From: an uncultured SAR116 cluster alpha proteobacterium
Lineage (GTDB): Bacteria > Pseudomonadota > Alphaproteobacteria > Puniceispirillales > Puniceispirillaceae
Assembly: GCA_902625725.1 (NCBI GenBank)
Contig: CACOCY010000006.1
Span: 1 to 64,000 of the forward strand
DNA: 64,000 nucleotides
Direction of reading: 5' to 3'
How positions within the stretch are numbered: the stretch's first letter is position 1; every line of letters begins with the position of its first letter. The position numbers and the translations under genes are program-made. This document shows positions 8,805-18,002 of the stretch, in pieces. Under the pieces are notes generated by a model, which worked only from the letters and a program-made list of their open reading frames with translations, was not told where the DNA came from and searched no databases.

Positions 8805-10343
8805 ATGAGTATTAGCAAACCAATTTCAATTGATGTGGAGAGTGGCTCTAATTACTTTTGGTGCAGCTGTGGAAAAAGTAAGAAGCAGCCCTTTTGTGAT
8901 GGTAGTCACGTTGGTTCCGAATATTCTCCACTCAAATTTACTGCTGAAAAAGCAGAGGTTGTTTATTTTTGCGGCTGCAAAAATACAAATAATGCTCCAT
9001 TTTGTGATGGAAGCCATAATAAATTAGAGCTAATAGAGGAGCATAATAAAATATTTTCTGCTCATATCCAACCCGACGATATCAAAATAGATGTTGGTGG
9101 AGATGAATCTATTTTAATTGCTTCTTTGCGTAATAATATAAATCATCTGAGTGCATGTGGAGGAACAGGTAAGTGTTCCACTTGTCGTGTTGAAATAATT
9201 GATGGCATGGAAAATTGTCTTCCTCGGAACGATGTTGAGGCATTACTTGCCAATAGGCTATCTTTCCCATCAAACATCAGACTAGGTTGTCAAACTAAAT
9301 TAAAAGGTAATGTGTCCTACCGAAGACTTTTATTGGATAAGAGAGATGCAGACCTAAATAATCATGTAACAGAGCAACGATTGGAATCCGTTGGAACACT
9401 AAGAAATTTAACTATTTTATTTTGTGATATTAAAGGTTTTACACCTTTTTCTGAGTCCTTATCTGCATACGACGTGATATTTATCTTAAATCGATATTTT
9501 TCAATAATGAGGGAGGTTATTATTCGTCATGAAGGAGAAATTAATAATTATATAGGTGATGCGATTTTGGCAATTTTTGGTTTAAAAGAATCTAGACAAC
9601 AAACATTAAGAGCTGTGAGTGCTGCCCTTGAAATGCTACGAGCTATGGATGAATTTAAAATTTATTTGAATAATGCTTATGGGAACGATTTTGATATTAG
9701 AGTTGGCCTACATTACGGAGAAGTTATTTCGGGTTCTGTTGGGCAAGGTGAAGATAAGAAAGTGACTGTAATTGGAGATGCAGTAAATATAGCAAGCAGG
9801 ATTGAAGCAATCAATAAGGAAGCGGGAACAAGATTTTTAGTTTCTGAAAATGTATATGAACAAGTTAAAGATAATGTTGTTGTTGAAAATTTTCTTAGAT
9901 TAAAACTTAGGGGAGTAAGTAATCTTATAACGCTTCATGAAATAAGTGGAATAAATAATGATGTATTGAGGCTCAATATTACAGAAACCGAGAAAAAAAT
10001 TGATGGTAAGACATGGTTTAGAACATTACCACTCAATGAGTTAATGGATGGCGAAAAGAAAAAATACACTGTGAAAAACAAGGAAATATTACTCATAAAT
10101 CAAGGCAGCATTTTTGCTATAGAGAATCTATGTCCGCATATGGATTTGCCACTTGACATTGGTCAGATAACAGAAAGAGATACGATATTATGTCCTTATC
10201 ATAATAGCGAATTTAGCTTTAAATCCGGAGAGGTTAAAAAATGGGTTGGAGGTTCTCCAGATGCGTACCAAAAAGAATGTAAACCACTTAACATTATAAA
10301 TGTAAGACAGGAAGAGGAATACATTTGGGTGAGTGATCATTAG
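8805..10343 (+). CDS. Multi-iron-sulfur class III nucleotidyl cyclase (CDGSH x2 - ferredoxin - cyclase - Rieske)
   Basis: This 512-residue protein fuses four kinds of module. Two CDGSH motifs fit the full C-x-C-x2-S/T-x3-P-x-C-D-G-S-H pattern (C20, C22, C31, H35 and C56, C58, C67, H71). A [2Fe-2S] ferredoxin domain has C118, C124, C127 and C162. A class III cyclase domain (about 198-380) has metal aspartates D208 and D252 and the transition-state pair N328/R332. A C-terminal Rieske domain has C443-P-H445 and C463-P-Y-H466. No membrane segment is seen, so it should be a cytosolic cyclase whose output is tuned by redox or cluster state. Ferredoxin-cyclase fusions are known in alphaproteobacteria; the flanking CDGSH and Rieske modules are unusual to me. 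N248 and K319 replace the usual adenine-selecting lysine and aspartate, so the nucleotide substrate is uncertain. It lies behind the CO dehydrogenase operon, with 288 AT-rich bases upstream. Confidence 0.88.
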   Translation: MSISKPISIDVESGSNYFWCSCGKSKKQPFCDGSHVGSEYSPLKFTAEKAEVVYFCGCKNTNNAPFCDGSHNKLELIEEHNKIFSAHIQPDDIKIDVGGDESILIASLRNNINHLSACGGTGKCSTCRVEIIDGMENCLPRNDVEALLANRLSFPSNIRLGCQTKLKGNVSYRRLLLDKRDADLNNHVTEQRLESVGTLRNLTILFCDIKGFTPFSESLSAYDVIFILNRYFSIMREVIIRHEGEINNYIGDAILAIFGLKESRQQTLRAVSAALEMLRAMDEFKIYLNNAYGNDFDIRVGLHYGEVISGSVGQGEDKKVTVIGDAVNIASRIEAINKEAGTRFLVSENVYEQVKDNVVVENFLRLKLRGVSNLITLHEISGINNDVLRLNITETEKKIDGKTWFRTLPLNELMDGEKKKYTVKNKEILLINQGSIFAIENLCPHMDLPLDIGQITERDTILCPYHNSEFSFKSGEVKKWVGGSPDAYQKECKPLNIINVRQEEEYIWVSDH

Positions 10344-10725
10344 TTTAGTGGCTTTAAGCACTTAAAATGTCTAATTTGTTATTTACGTTTAATTATTTAA
10401 GACGGTAGATTATTTATCAAAGGCCTATCTTTTTTGATTTGAAGAGAAAAATTTTAAAAAGTTACTTTTGTCTGATTAGTTTTTATTAGATACTAAATTT
10501 CTTGGTCATAGTGATTCTTAGACAAAAGAATTTTAATGCAGCTTACTTTTGATTTTTTTCTTTCCAGGAGCCCCACTTTACAATGATTTTTTCAAAATCT
10601 TGCATAGAAAAAAATATATTTCTACTCGAAATTGGTTTTTTGTATTAACGTCTTCGAAAGGGATAATTTAATAAAAACCAAAAAGTTAAACACCAAAAAA
10701 GATTAAAGAAAAAGGAGAATGACAC
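10344..10725. other. Intergenic region without a recognised gene
   Basis: These 382 AT-rich bases separate the iron-sulfur cyclase from the peptide transporter operon. I see no convincing reading frame, tRNA or strong terminator. A possible -10 element GATAAT lies at 10662-10667 with only a weak -35 match, and AAGGAG just before 10726 is the Shine-Dalgarno of the next gene. It presumably holds the promoter of the transporter operon. Confidence 0.5.
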
Positions 10726-12270
10726 ATGTTTAAAAAATTAGTGATTCCCGCATTGATGATTTCTTTTACAATCTCATCAGCTACTGCAGAAACTGTTCGT
10801 TGGGCAAGAGCTGGAGATGGTATTACGATGGACCCTCATGCTCAAAATGAAGGCCCAACACATGCATTAAATCATCAGATTTATGACTCACTGCTTCAAC
10901 GCGATATGTCAGGTGCAATTATACCCTCACTTGCAACGGCCTGGTCTGCCTTACCAGATAACCCAAAAATTTGGAGATTCAATCTTCGGAAAGGTGTAAA
11001 GTTTCACAATGGTGCCACGTTTGATTCTGAAGATGTAGTTTTTTCTTTAAATAGAGCAATGGCAGACGGTTCCGAAATGAAAGAACTACTGTCATCCATT
11101 AAAGAAGTTCGTGCTGTAGATAGCCATGTTGTCGATATAGAAACTAATGGCGCAAATCCACTTCTTATCAATAACTTGACTAATATGTTTATGATGGACA
11201 AAGGTTGGTCAGAAGTAAATGATGTGATGACACCGCATGATGTTGCAAAGGGAGAAACGAATTTTGCAACCATGAATACAAATGGAACCGGTGCTTTCAT
11301 GCTTGTAAGTAGGTCAGTTGACGAGAAAACTGTACTCAAGGCAAACCCGGATTATTGGGGTAAAAATTTATATCCAAATCAGGTTACAGAAATTATCTAT
11401 ACTCCAATCCAATCATCGGCAACACGTGTCGCAGCTCTGCTATCAGGAGAGGTAGATATTATCCAGGATGTTCCAGTGCAAGATCTTGGCAGAGTATCAT
11501 CAACAGATGGATTAAAACTAGCTACCGCAGCGCAAAACCGCGTAATTTTTCTTGGTCTTAATACAGTTGAGGGACCAACAGCTGAACTTAAAGTACGTCA
11601 GGCGATGAATATAGCAATTAATCGAGAATCCATTAAGAAGGTAGTGATGCGTGGTCAATCTGACCCAACTGGCGTCATCATGCCCCCCTTTGTAAATGGG
11701 TGGACTGAGAAGCTTAATGAATATCCAGCTTACAATTTGGATAAAGCAAAAGCTCTTATGTCTGAGGCTGGGTATAGTAACGGGTTTGACATAGTTCTTA
11801 ATTGTCCGAATGACCGCTATATAAACGATGAGGCTATCTGTCAGGCAGCGGTAGGTATGATGGCTCAAATTGGTATTAATGTAACATTGGATGCCAAACC
11901 GAAGGCGCAACATTTTCCAATTGCAAAGGGTGGTGAAGCTGACTTTTACATGCTTGGTTGGGGTGTGCCAACATTTGACTCTCATTATATTTTTAACTAT
12001 TTAGTGCATACCCAAACTGATGACCGAGGCTCATGGAACCCAACGGGATACTCAAACGCAGAGGTTGATACCATGATAGTAAGTCTTGAGTCCGAAACTG
12101 ACCTCTCAAAGCGGAATGATACGATCAGCAAAATTTGGGCAAATGTTCAGGATGCACAGATGTATCTTCCAATTCATAATCAGGTTTTGAATTGGGGAAT
12201 GAGATCAGGAATAGAATTTGACGTTCAACCTGAAGATCAACCTCATTTTCAATTTTTGAAATTTAACTAG
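10726..12270 (+). CDS. Oligopeptide-type ABC transporter substrate-binding protein (SBP family 5)
   Basis: This 514-residue periplasmic protein captures the substrate of the ABC importer encoded behind it. A Sec signal peptide (M-F-K-K-L-V..., hydrophobic to about 20) ends at S-A-T-A, with mature protein from about E23. The family 5 features follow: a D-P-H region near residue 37, the F-N-L-R-K-G-V-K-F-H-N-G-A segment at about 86-98 and an L-x-A-L-L-S-G-E-V-D stretch. Members bind peptides, glutathione, nickel or opines; the ligand cannot be told here. AAGGAG precedes the ATG. A strong hairpin follows the stop, which should let this gene be made in excess over the permeases. Confidence 0.88.
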   Translation: MFKKLVIPALMISFTISSATAETVRWARAGDGITMDPHAQNEGPTHALNHQIYDSLLQRDMSGAIIPSLATAWSALPDNPKIWRFNLRKGVKFHNGATFDSEDVVFSLNRAMADGSEMKELLSSIKEVRAVDSHVVDIETNGANPLLINNLTNMFMMDKGWSEVNDVMTPHDVAKGETNFATMNTNGTGAFMLVSRSVDEKTVLKANPDYWGKNLYPNQVTEIIYTPIQSSATRVAALLSGEVDIIQDVPVQDLGRVSSTDGLKLATAAQNRVIFLGLNTVEGPTAELKVRQAMNIAINRESIKKVVMRGQSDPTGVIMPPFVNGWTEKLNEYPAYNLDKAKALMSEAGYSNGFDIVLNCPNDRYINDEAICQAAVGMMAQIGINVTLDAKPKAQHFPIAKGGEADFYMLGWGVPTFDSHYIFNYLVHTQTDDRGSWNPTGYSNAEVDTMIVSLESETDLSKRNDTISKIWANVQDAQMYLPIHNQVLNWGMRSGIEFDVQPEDQPHFQFLKFN

Positions 12271-12277
12271 AAGATTA

Positions 12278-12313
12278 AAATCAGCCGACTGGATTTGCTC
12301 AGTCGGCTGATTT
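12278..12313 (+). terminator. Intra-operon hairpin after the binding-protein gene
   Basis: A perfect 13-base stem (12278-12290 with 12301-12313) encloses a ten-base loop, directly between the substrate-binding-protein gene and the first permease. The downstream run is TTTG then A-rich, so termination is probably partial. Such hairpins commonly raise binding-protein mRNA relative to the membrane subunits. Confidence 0.75.
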
Positions 12314-12322
12314 GTAAAAAAA

Positions 12323-13306
12323 ATGATTTTCATAATAGCTAGACGTATCTTGCAGGCAATTATGGTCTTGTTATTGGTTGCATTAGTCTCATTTATTATA
12401 TTTAGGTTTGTTGGAAACCCTGTTGAGAATTTGATGGGGCAAGAAGCAACAATGGCTCAACGTGCTGCTTTGGAAGAGGCTCTGGGATTAAATGATCCAA
12501 TTTTCATACAATATTTTGAATTTTTGTGGAGGGCAATAAATTTTGACTTTGGAAACTCTTATCGTGGTGCACTTCCTGTCTCAGAATTAATTATTTCAAG
12601 ATTACCAGCTACTATTGAATTGGCATTAAGTTCTGCCATACTCGGTGTATCCTTGGGGGTAATACTGGGTATTTATACAGCAATTAAACGCGGTAGCATT
12701 ATTTCAAATTTAATTTTGTCCTCTTCCTTAATTGGAGTTTCTTTACCAACATTTTTGATTGGAGTTCTTTTGATCTGGCTGTTTTCGGTTGAATTAAACT
12801 GGTTACCTTCGTTTGGCCGGGGCGAAGTTGTAGAACTTGGTTGGTGGTCAACAGGTTTTCTAACCGTTAGTGGTGTCAAGTCACTAATTTTACCTAGTAT
12901 TACGTTAGGTTTGTATCAAATGACATTAGTAATGAGACTTACCCGAGCAGAAATGTTAGAGGTTTTAAAACAAGATTACATCCGACTAGCTTATGCGCTA
13001 GGACTGACCAAAAGAAAAATCTATTTTTTTCATGCATTGCCAAATATTTTAATTCCAGTAATTACTATCGCCGGGCTCCAACTTGGCTCTGTTATAGCCT
13101 TTGCTATAATCACTGAAACGGTATTTCAATGGCCAGGTGTTGGCTTACTATTTATCAACGCAGTATATTTTGTCGATATACCCGTAATGAGTGCATATTT
13201 ATTATTAGTAGGATTTGCTTTTGTTATAATAAACCTTTTTGTTGATTTAGCTTACCTCTTAATTGACCCAAGGTTACGTGATAGCCAATTGCGACGAGAA
13301 GTATAA
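12323..13306 (+). CDS. ABC transporter permease, DppB/OppB type
   Basis: This 327-residue inner-membrane subunit forms half of the translocation channel for the peptide-type importer. It has the DppB layout: an N-terminal helix (I-I-A-R-R-I-L-Q-A), a periplasmic segment with Q-Y-F-E-F-L-W-R-A and F-D-F-G-N-S-Y, then about five helices. The cytoplasmic EAA-type loop E-M-L-E-V-L-K-Q-D-Y-I-R-L-A-Y-A-L-G-L contacts the ATPase. The start lies ten bases after the hairpin, and no clear Shine-Dalgarno is seen. The end overlaps an alternative upstream frame of the next permease. Confidence 0.88.
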   Translation: MIFIIARRILQAIMVLLLVALVSFIIFRFVGNPVENLMGQEATMAQRAALEEALGLNDPIFIQYFEFLWRAINFDFGNSYRGALPVSELIISRLPATIELALSSAILGVSLGVILGIYTAIKRGSIISNLILSSSLIGVSLPTFLIGVLLIWLFSVELNWLPSFGRGEVVELGWWSTGFLTVSGVKSLILPSITLGLYQMTLVMRLTRAEMLEVLKQDYIRLAYALGLTKRKIYFFHALPNILIPVITIAGLQLGSVIAFAIITETVFQWPGVGLLFINAVYFVDIPVMSAYLLLVGFAFVIINLFVDLAYLLIDPRLRDSQLRREV

Positions 13307-13310
13307 AACA

Positions 13311-14216
13311 ATGAGGTCGTTCCTAAAATCTGACATATTTTATAATTTTCGGAACAATATGTTGGCTGTCGGTTCTTTTTTTGTTTTTACTACAATTATT
13401 CTTCTTGCTATTTTTGCGAACTATCTTGCTCCGCACACCCCATTTGACCCCTCAACACTTAATCTTATGAACGGCTTCACCCCACCAATGGAGCCAAATG
13501 AGTTTACCGGCCAAGTTTTTTTAATGGGAACAGATGACCAGGGCAGGGATTTATTTTCAACTATATTATATGGCTTAAGAATCTCACTTTTTGTAGGTTT
13601 AATGGCTGTTCTTTTAGCAATGGTTCTAGGTGTCATTTTAGGCTTAATTTCTGGTTTTTCAGGAGGTTGGTTAGATATAATTATAATGAGATTAGCAGAT
13701 ATTCAGATGACATTCCCCTCAATACTCGTAGCAATGTTAGTTTATGGTGTGGCGAGGGGTATGCTACCCCCAGAGTTACGATATGAAATGTCAATAACTG
13801 TTTTGATTATTTCAATTGGACTCTCAGAGTGGGTACCGTTCGCACGGACTGTGAGGGGCTCGACTTTAGTTGAGAAAGAGAAAGATTATATAACTTCGGC
13901 TAGGATGTTAGGTCTAAAACGTTTTTCAATAATGACGCGTCACATTTTACCTAATATTCTTAGTCCTGTTTTAGTTATTGCAACAATAACATTTGCTTTG
14001 GCTATAATAGCAGAGGCTACCTTATCTTTTTTAGGCGTCGGTGTTCCAACTACTAAACCAAGTTTAGGAACTTTAATAAGAATCGGCCAAGATTTTCTAT
14101 TTTCTGGGGAATGGTGGATTTTATTGTTTCCTGCGTTAACCCTCTTGGCACTTGCATTATCCATAAATCTCTTTGGGGATTGGTTAAGAGACATGCTAAA
14201 TCCCAAAATTCATTAG
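13311..14216 (+). CDS. ABC transporter permease, DppC/OppC type
   Basis: This 301-residue protein is the second channel subunit. It has the OppC features: an N-terminal helix, the D-D-Q-G-R-D-L-F-S segment, and the EAA loop V-R-G-S-T-L-V-E-K-E-K-D-Y-I-T-S-A-R-M-L-G followed by a Pro-Asn-rich turn and further helices. The frame opens upstream at 13263 with TTG inside dppB. The ATG at 13311, four bases after the dppB stop, gives the normal N-terminus and is preferred. Its stop abuts the ATG of the ATPase gene. Confidence 0.87.
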   Translation: MRSFLKSDIFYNFRNNMLAVGSFFVFTTIILLAIFANYLAPHTPFDPSTLNLMNGFTPPMEPNEFTGQVFLMGTDDQGRDLFSTILYGLRISLFVGLMAVLLAMVLGVILGLISGFSGGWLDIIIMRLADIQMTFPSILVAMLVYGVARGMLPPELRYEMSITVLIISIGLSEWVPFARTVRGSTLVEKEKDYITSARMLGLKRFSIMTRHILPNILSPVLVIATITFALAIIAEATLSFLGVGVPTTKPSLGTLIRIGQDFLFSGEWWILLFPALTLLALALSINLFGDWLRDMLNPKIH

Positions 14217-15893
14217 ATGAAGATAAAAATGAGTGCTCCTATTTTAGAAATTCAAAATTTAAGTGTAGTTTTCAAGCAGCGTAAAAATGCACAAATTATT
14301 TTGGATAAGATCTCTTTGAAAGTATATCCTGGAGAAATAGTTGGGCTGGTAGGGGAATCAGGCGCTGGAAAGTCAATGACCGGTTCATCTGTTTTAGGAC
14401 TTATAGACCCGCCACTTTTGATTTCTGAAGGGGCTATAATATTTGAAGGTCGGCGAATAGAAAAAAATTCAGCGTTTGTTCGAGGATCACAAATCTCCAT
14501 GGTTTTTCAAGATCCTCTTGTTAGTCTTAACCCTTTAAGAAGTATTGGTGATCAGCTTATTGAAACCATAAGAACTCATATTGAAATGGGTAAGGTTGAA
14601 GCAAAAACTTACGCAAAAAGCTTACTTAAAGAGGTGGGGATAGAACCAAATCGCTTTTACGATTACCCACACACCTTTTCTGGTGGTATGCGTCAACGAG
14701 TGGTAATTGCTCTAGCCTTAGCACCAAAACCAAAAGTAATCATTGCAGATGAGCCAACAACTGCTCTAGATGTTTCTGTTCAAGCGCAGATTTTAGATTT
14801 GTTACGAAAGCTTTGCAAGGAACGGGGCACAGCTATAATTTTAATAACACATGATATGGGGGTAATAGCTGAGACAACTGAGCGAGTGGCGGTCCTTAAT
14901 GCCGGTAAACTCGTTGAGATGGGTAAAACTTATGATGTTTTGAGCAAACCAAAAAGTAGTTATACGAAAAAACTTATAGACTCTACTCCAACTTTTCAAC
15001 ATTTAACTAAAAAGAGAAATTCTAAACCTTCTTTTCAGAGGCCAAACAAGGAAAAATTTGATCAATTAGAGTATTTAGCGGTCAATCAGCTTACAAGGTT
15101 TTTTGATCTCTCTGACCCATGGTTGGTGAGGCAAATCACAGGAACTGGGAAAAGAATACTAAAGGCTGTAGACCGAGTAAATTTTAAAATTGATAAGGGT
15201 AGAACCTATGCATTAGTCGGCGAAAGTGGTTCTGGTAAGACAACAATAGCCCAAATGGTTGCAGGTCTTCTGCGACCCTCGGCAGGAAGCGTCAAAATAG
15301 ATGGAAAAGACTTCACAGACGTAACACTTGGTAAAGAAGAATTATTATTAATGCGAAGAGCCGTCCAAATGATTTTTCAATCTCCTTATGCTAGTTTAAA
15401 CCCTCGTTGGAGAGTTGGTAATATTATTAAGGAACCGCTTAACGTATTGAATTTGAGACAAAACGAAGAAACCAAGAATAAAAGAGTTGTAGAATTAATA
15501 GAACAGGTAGGTTTATTGCCACGTGATATTTTTAAATTTCCTCACGAATTTTCTGGGGGTCAGCGTCAAAGAATCTGTATTGCTAGAGCTTTAGCATCAC
15601 AGCCAGAATTGATAATATGTGACGAGCCCACTTCGGCACTTGATGTTTCCGTGCAGGCGCAAGTACTTAGGTTGCTAAAAGATTTACAAAAAGAATTTTC
15701 TTTAACTTATTTATTTATATCACATGATTTAGCTGTAGTCTCGGAGATGGCAGATAAAATAGGTGTTTTAAAGGAAGGGGTGTTGATTGAAGAGGCAACA
15801 CCCGAAACTTTATTTTCAAGTCCGGTAGAAAAATATACTAAAATGTTAATTGCTGCAGCCCCAGATATAGGTTGTATAAATAAAATTAATTAA
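14217..15893 (+). CDS. ABC transporter ATP-binding protein with two fused ATPase domains (DppD-DppF)
   Basis: This 558-residue protein combines both ATPases of the importer in one chain. The first domain (about 7-260) has Walker A GESGAGKS (46-53), signature F-S-G-G-M-R-Q-R and Walker B V-I-I-A-D-E-P. The second (about 295-545) has Walker A GESGSGKT, signature F-S-G-G-Q-R-Q-R and L-I-I-C-D-E-P. Each first domain of this family ends in an oligopeptide-transporter C-terminal segment. It follows dppC with no gap. ATG codons at 14217 and 14229 are both possible starts. The duplex form is common for glutathione, nickel and peptide importers. Confidence 0.88.
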   Translation: MKIKMSAPILEIQNLSVVFKQRKNAQIILDKISLKVYPGEIVGLVGESGAGKSMTGSSVLGLIDPPLLISEGAIIFEGRRIEKNSAFVRGSQISMVFQDPLVSLNPLRSIGDQLIETIRTHIEMGKVEAKTYAKSLLKEVGIEPNRFYDYPHTFSGGMRQRVVIALALAPKPKVIIADEPTTALDVSVQAQILDLLRKLCKERGTAIILITHDMGVIAETTERVAVLNAGKLVEMGKTYDVLSKPKSSYTKKLIDSTPTFQHLTKKRNSKPSFQRPNKEKFDQLEYLAVNQLTRFFDLSDPWLVRQITGTGKRILKAVDRVNFKIDKGRTYALVGESGSGKTTIAQMVAGLLRPSAGSVKIDGKDFTDVTLGKEELLLMRRAVQMIFQSPYASLNPRWRVGNIIKEPLNVLNLRQNEETKNKRVVELIEQVGLLPRDIFKFPHEFSGGQRQRICIARALASQPELIICDEPTSALDVSVQAQVLRLLKDLQKEFSLTYLFISHDLAVVSEMADKIGVLKEGVLIEEATPETLFSSPVEKYTKMLIAAAPDIGCINKIN

Positions 15894-16013
15894 GAAAAAA
15901 ATCTATTTGATTGAAAAGCTATATAATTATAGAAAAGTAAAAATTCGAAAGACACTTGATAGTAGAAATAAATTAATTTAATTTATTGCATATGTTTTTT
16001 TTAGTTAGGATTT

Positions 16014-16457
16014 ATGGTGCAGGCAGAATTACTTAAAAAATGCACAGATGCGGGAATTAGAATGACCGCTCAGCGCTCTTTAATAATTGAAACGCTCTTG
16101 GAGTCTGATGATCATCCAGATGCTGACCGAGTTTATCGTAGAGCAGTAGAGCGGGACCAATCTATTTCCCTGCCGACTGTTTATAGAGCACTGAACCTGT
16201 TTGAAGGAGCCGGCATAATTAAGAAAATTAATATGAACGATGGTAAAGCTCGTTTTGAACCAGTGCGAAACGACCACGACCATCTCATAGACGCAGATAA
16301 CGGTCATATTCATGAATTTCAAAATAAAGAATTAAAGAAGATACTTGACTCCATAGCTAAAGAGATGGGGTATGAAGTCATTGAACATCGCATTGAAATT
16401 GTTGGAAGAAGGAATGGTGAATCTAACTGCGATTGTATTCAAATTAAAGTATATTAA
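16014..16457 (+). CDS. Fur-family metal-responsive transcriptional regulator (Fur/Mur-like)
   Basis: This 147-residue DNA-binding protein senses a metal and represses uptake genes. The winged-helix domain (about 12-75) contains the family pattern R-M-T-A-Q-R and S-L-P-T-V-Y-R-A-L-N-L-F. The metal region has N-D-H-D-H-L-I-D (86-93) and ends H-R-I-E-I. The C-x2-C zinc motif of classical Fur is replaced by D-N-G-H, as in alphaproteobacterial Mur/Fur proteins, though C139 and C141 occur near the C-terminus. It stands alone between the peptide importer and a convergent MFS gene. Whether it reads iron, manganese or haem status cannot be decided here. Confidence 0.85.
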   Translation: MVQAELLKKCTDAGIRMTAQRSLIIETLLESDDHPDADRVYRRAVERDQSISLPTVYRALNLFEGAGIIKKINMNDGKARFEPVRNDHDHLIDADNGHIHEFQNKELKKILDSIAKEMGYEVIEHRIEIVGRRNGESNCDCIQIKVY

Positions 16458-16560
16458 ATGATAAAATTTATTGAAGGCTGAAAAATCTTTAAGTAAATTT
16501 ACTTTCCTGCAAATAAAAAAACGACGCATAATAAAAAATACTTTACTTTGTTTTTATAAA

Positions 16561-17862
16561 CTAGGCGGCTTTTGCCTCGCCTTTTGATATGTTTAATCTT
16601 TTAAAAATCATTATCAAAACCACAGCGATTAGACTGAAAAGGCCAGCAACTATAAATGATGGCATGTAACTTAATATTGTGTCACGTGACCAACCTGCGC
16701 TAGACGCCGCAATTGCTGAGCCCATCTGATGAGCCGCAAATATCCAGCCGAAAAGAACAGGACCATTCACAGCACCAAAATATTTACTAGTGAGTTTGAC
16801 TGTTGGAGGAACAGTAGCAATAAAATCGAGTCCGAAGAACATTGCCCATAAAAGTAAAGTAAAAAACTCAAACCCGCTGAAAGGCAGGTATATTAACGAA
16901 AGAGCTCTAAGTCCATAAAACCACATTAATAAGTTATAATTGTCAAATCTATCTGAAAGCCATCCCGAACCTATGGTACCCATAAAATTAAATATACCCA
17001 TAATCGCAAGATAAGATGATGCGGCAACGATGCCGACATTGTTATCTGCACAAAATGGAATGAAATGCTGACCAACAATACCAGTAGACGACAAACCGCA
17101 TATAAAAAAAGTGCATGATAAGATCCAAAAAGCTGGGTGGGCACAAGCAATTTTTAGTACCATTAAGCTAACCAAAGCGGCATTTTTCTCAGCTTTTTTC
17201 GGGGGGTCATATATTTTTGTGCCACCAAACGGAGTTAAATTTAACTCTGCCGGCCAATTTTTTCCAAAAAATAATATTAAGATAGAAGAAATTAAGGAAC
17301 CCGAAATTGGAATTAAAAGCGCAAAACGCCAATCTATTATTGTTGTAATCCAAGCCATTAATGGTACAAAAAGTAGTTGTCCCGCGGCAAATGCAGCTGT
17401 GAGAACTCCTACTACTAAGCCACGTCTTTTAACAAACCATCTAGATGCCACCGTAGCAGTAAGACCAAGACCTATAATGCCCGACGCTGAGCCTAAAAAT
17501 ACTCCTATTGCGATTAAAAAATGCCAGGTCTCAAAAGAGATAATACATAATACTAAACCAACAATATTAAGTCCAATCGCGGTCAGAACTACGGGTGTAA
17601 CCCCCAAATTTAACATAAGTGCACCGCTGAAAGGGGCAAGGCATGCAAGTGTAAAAAACATGAGACCTATTGCATTTGAGATATCGGATATCTGCCATCC
17701 ATATTCCTCAGTAATTGGCAGAATTATTAGTTGAGGAGTGCTACTTACAGCAGATGACATTATAGTCATCAAAAACACCAATCCAGCCATTACCCAGCCA
17801 TAATGGATTTTGTATCTAGATAAATAAGCGTTTAGGTATTTAGAAAGCACAAACAGATCCAA
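16561..17862 (-). CDS. MFS transporter (monocarboxylate/oxalate:formate type)
   Basis: This 433-residue inner-membrane carrier has about twelve hydrophobic segments. The N-terminus H-Y-G-W-V-M-A-G-L-V-F opens with the pattern usual in the oxalate:formate/monocarboxylate branch of the major facilitator superfamily. A cytoplasmic loop lies in the middle (about 200-225, rich in K, P and E) and G-S-G-W-L-S-D-R-F-D is the loop signature of the second half. The substrate is probably a small organic acid but cannot be assigned. It is monocistronic and convergent with the Fur-family gene. Confidence 0.82.
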   Translation of the reverse strand: MDLFVLSKYLNAYLSRYKIHYGWVMAGLVFLMTIMSSAVSSTPQLIILPITEEYGWQISDISNAIGLMFFTLACLAPFSGALMLNLGVTPVVLTAIGLNIVGLVLCIISFETWHFLIAIGVFLGSASGIIGLGLTATVASRWFVKRRGLVVGVLTAAFAAGQLLFVPLMAWITTIIDWRFALLIPISGSLISSILILFFGKNWPAELNLTPFGGTKIYDPPKKAEKNAALVSLMVLKIACAHPAFWILSCTFFICGLSSTGIVGQHFIPFCADNNVGIVAASSYLAIMGIFNFMGTIGSGWLSDRFDNYNLLMWFYGLRALSLIYLPFSGFEFFTLLLWAMFFGLDFIATVPPTVKLTSKYFGAVNGPVLFGWIFAAHQMGSAIAASSAGWSRDTILSYMPSFIVAGLFSLIAVVLIMIFKRLNISKGEAKAA

Positions 17863-18002
17863 AAAAAAATTAATAAAGAATAATTAAATTATTTTTTTTT
17901 ATTAAGAAAAATCAAATTTTCAAAAAATAAAAAATTGCTCATTTGTTCTACGGTAAGTTTTTCGAAAAGTTATTAATACTTTACAAAGAGCACATTAGTA
18001 AA

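Noticed and set aside
16491-16504. 14-base AT-rich palindrome between the Fur-family and MFS genes
   Set aside because: Too short and AT-rich to support a terminator or operator; no T-run and no known site.
17111-17734. 207-codon plus-strand frame inside the MFS gene
   Set aside because: Antisense shadow of a clear membrane-protein gene; composition mirrors hydrophobic codons of the opposite strand.
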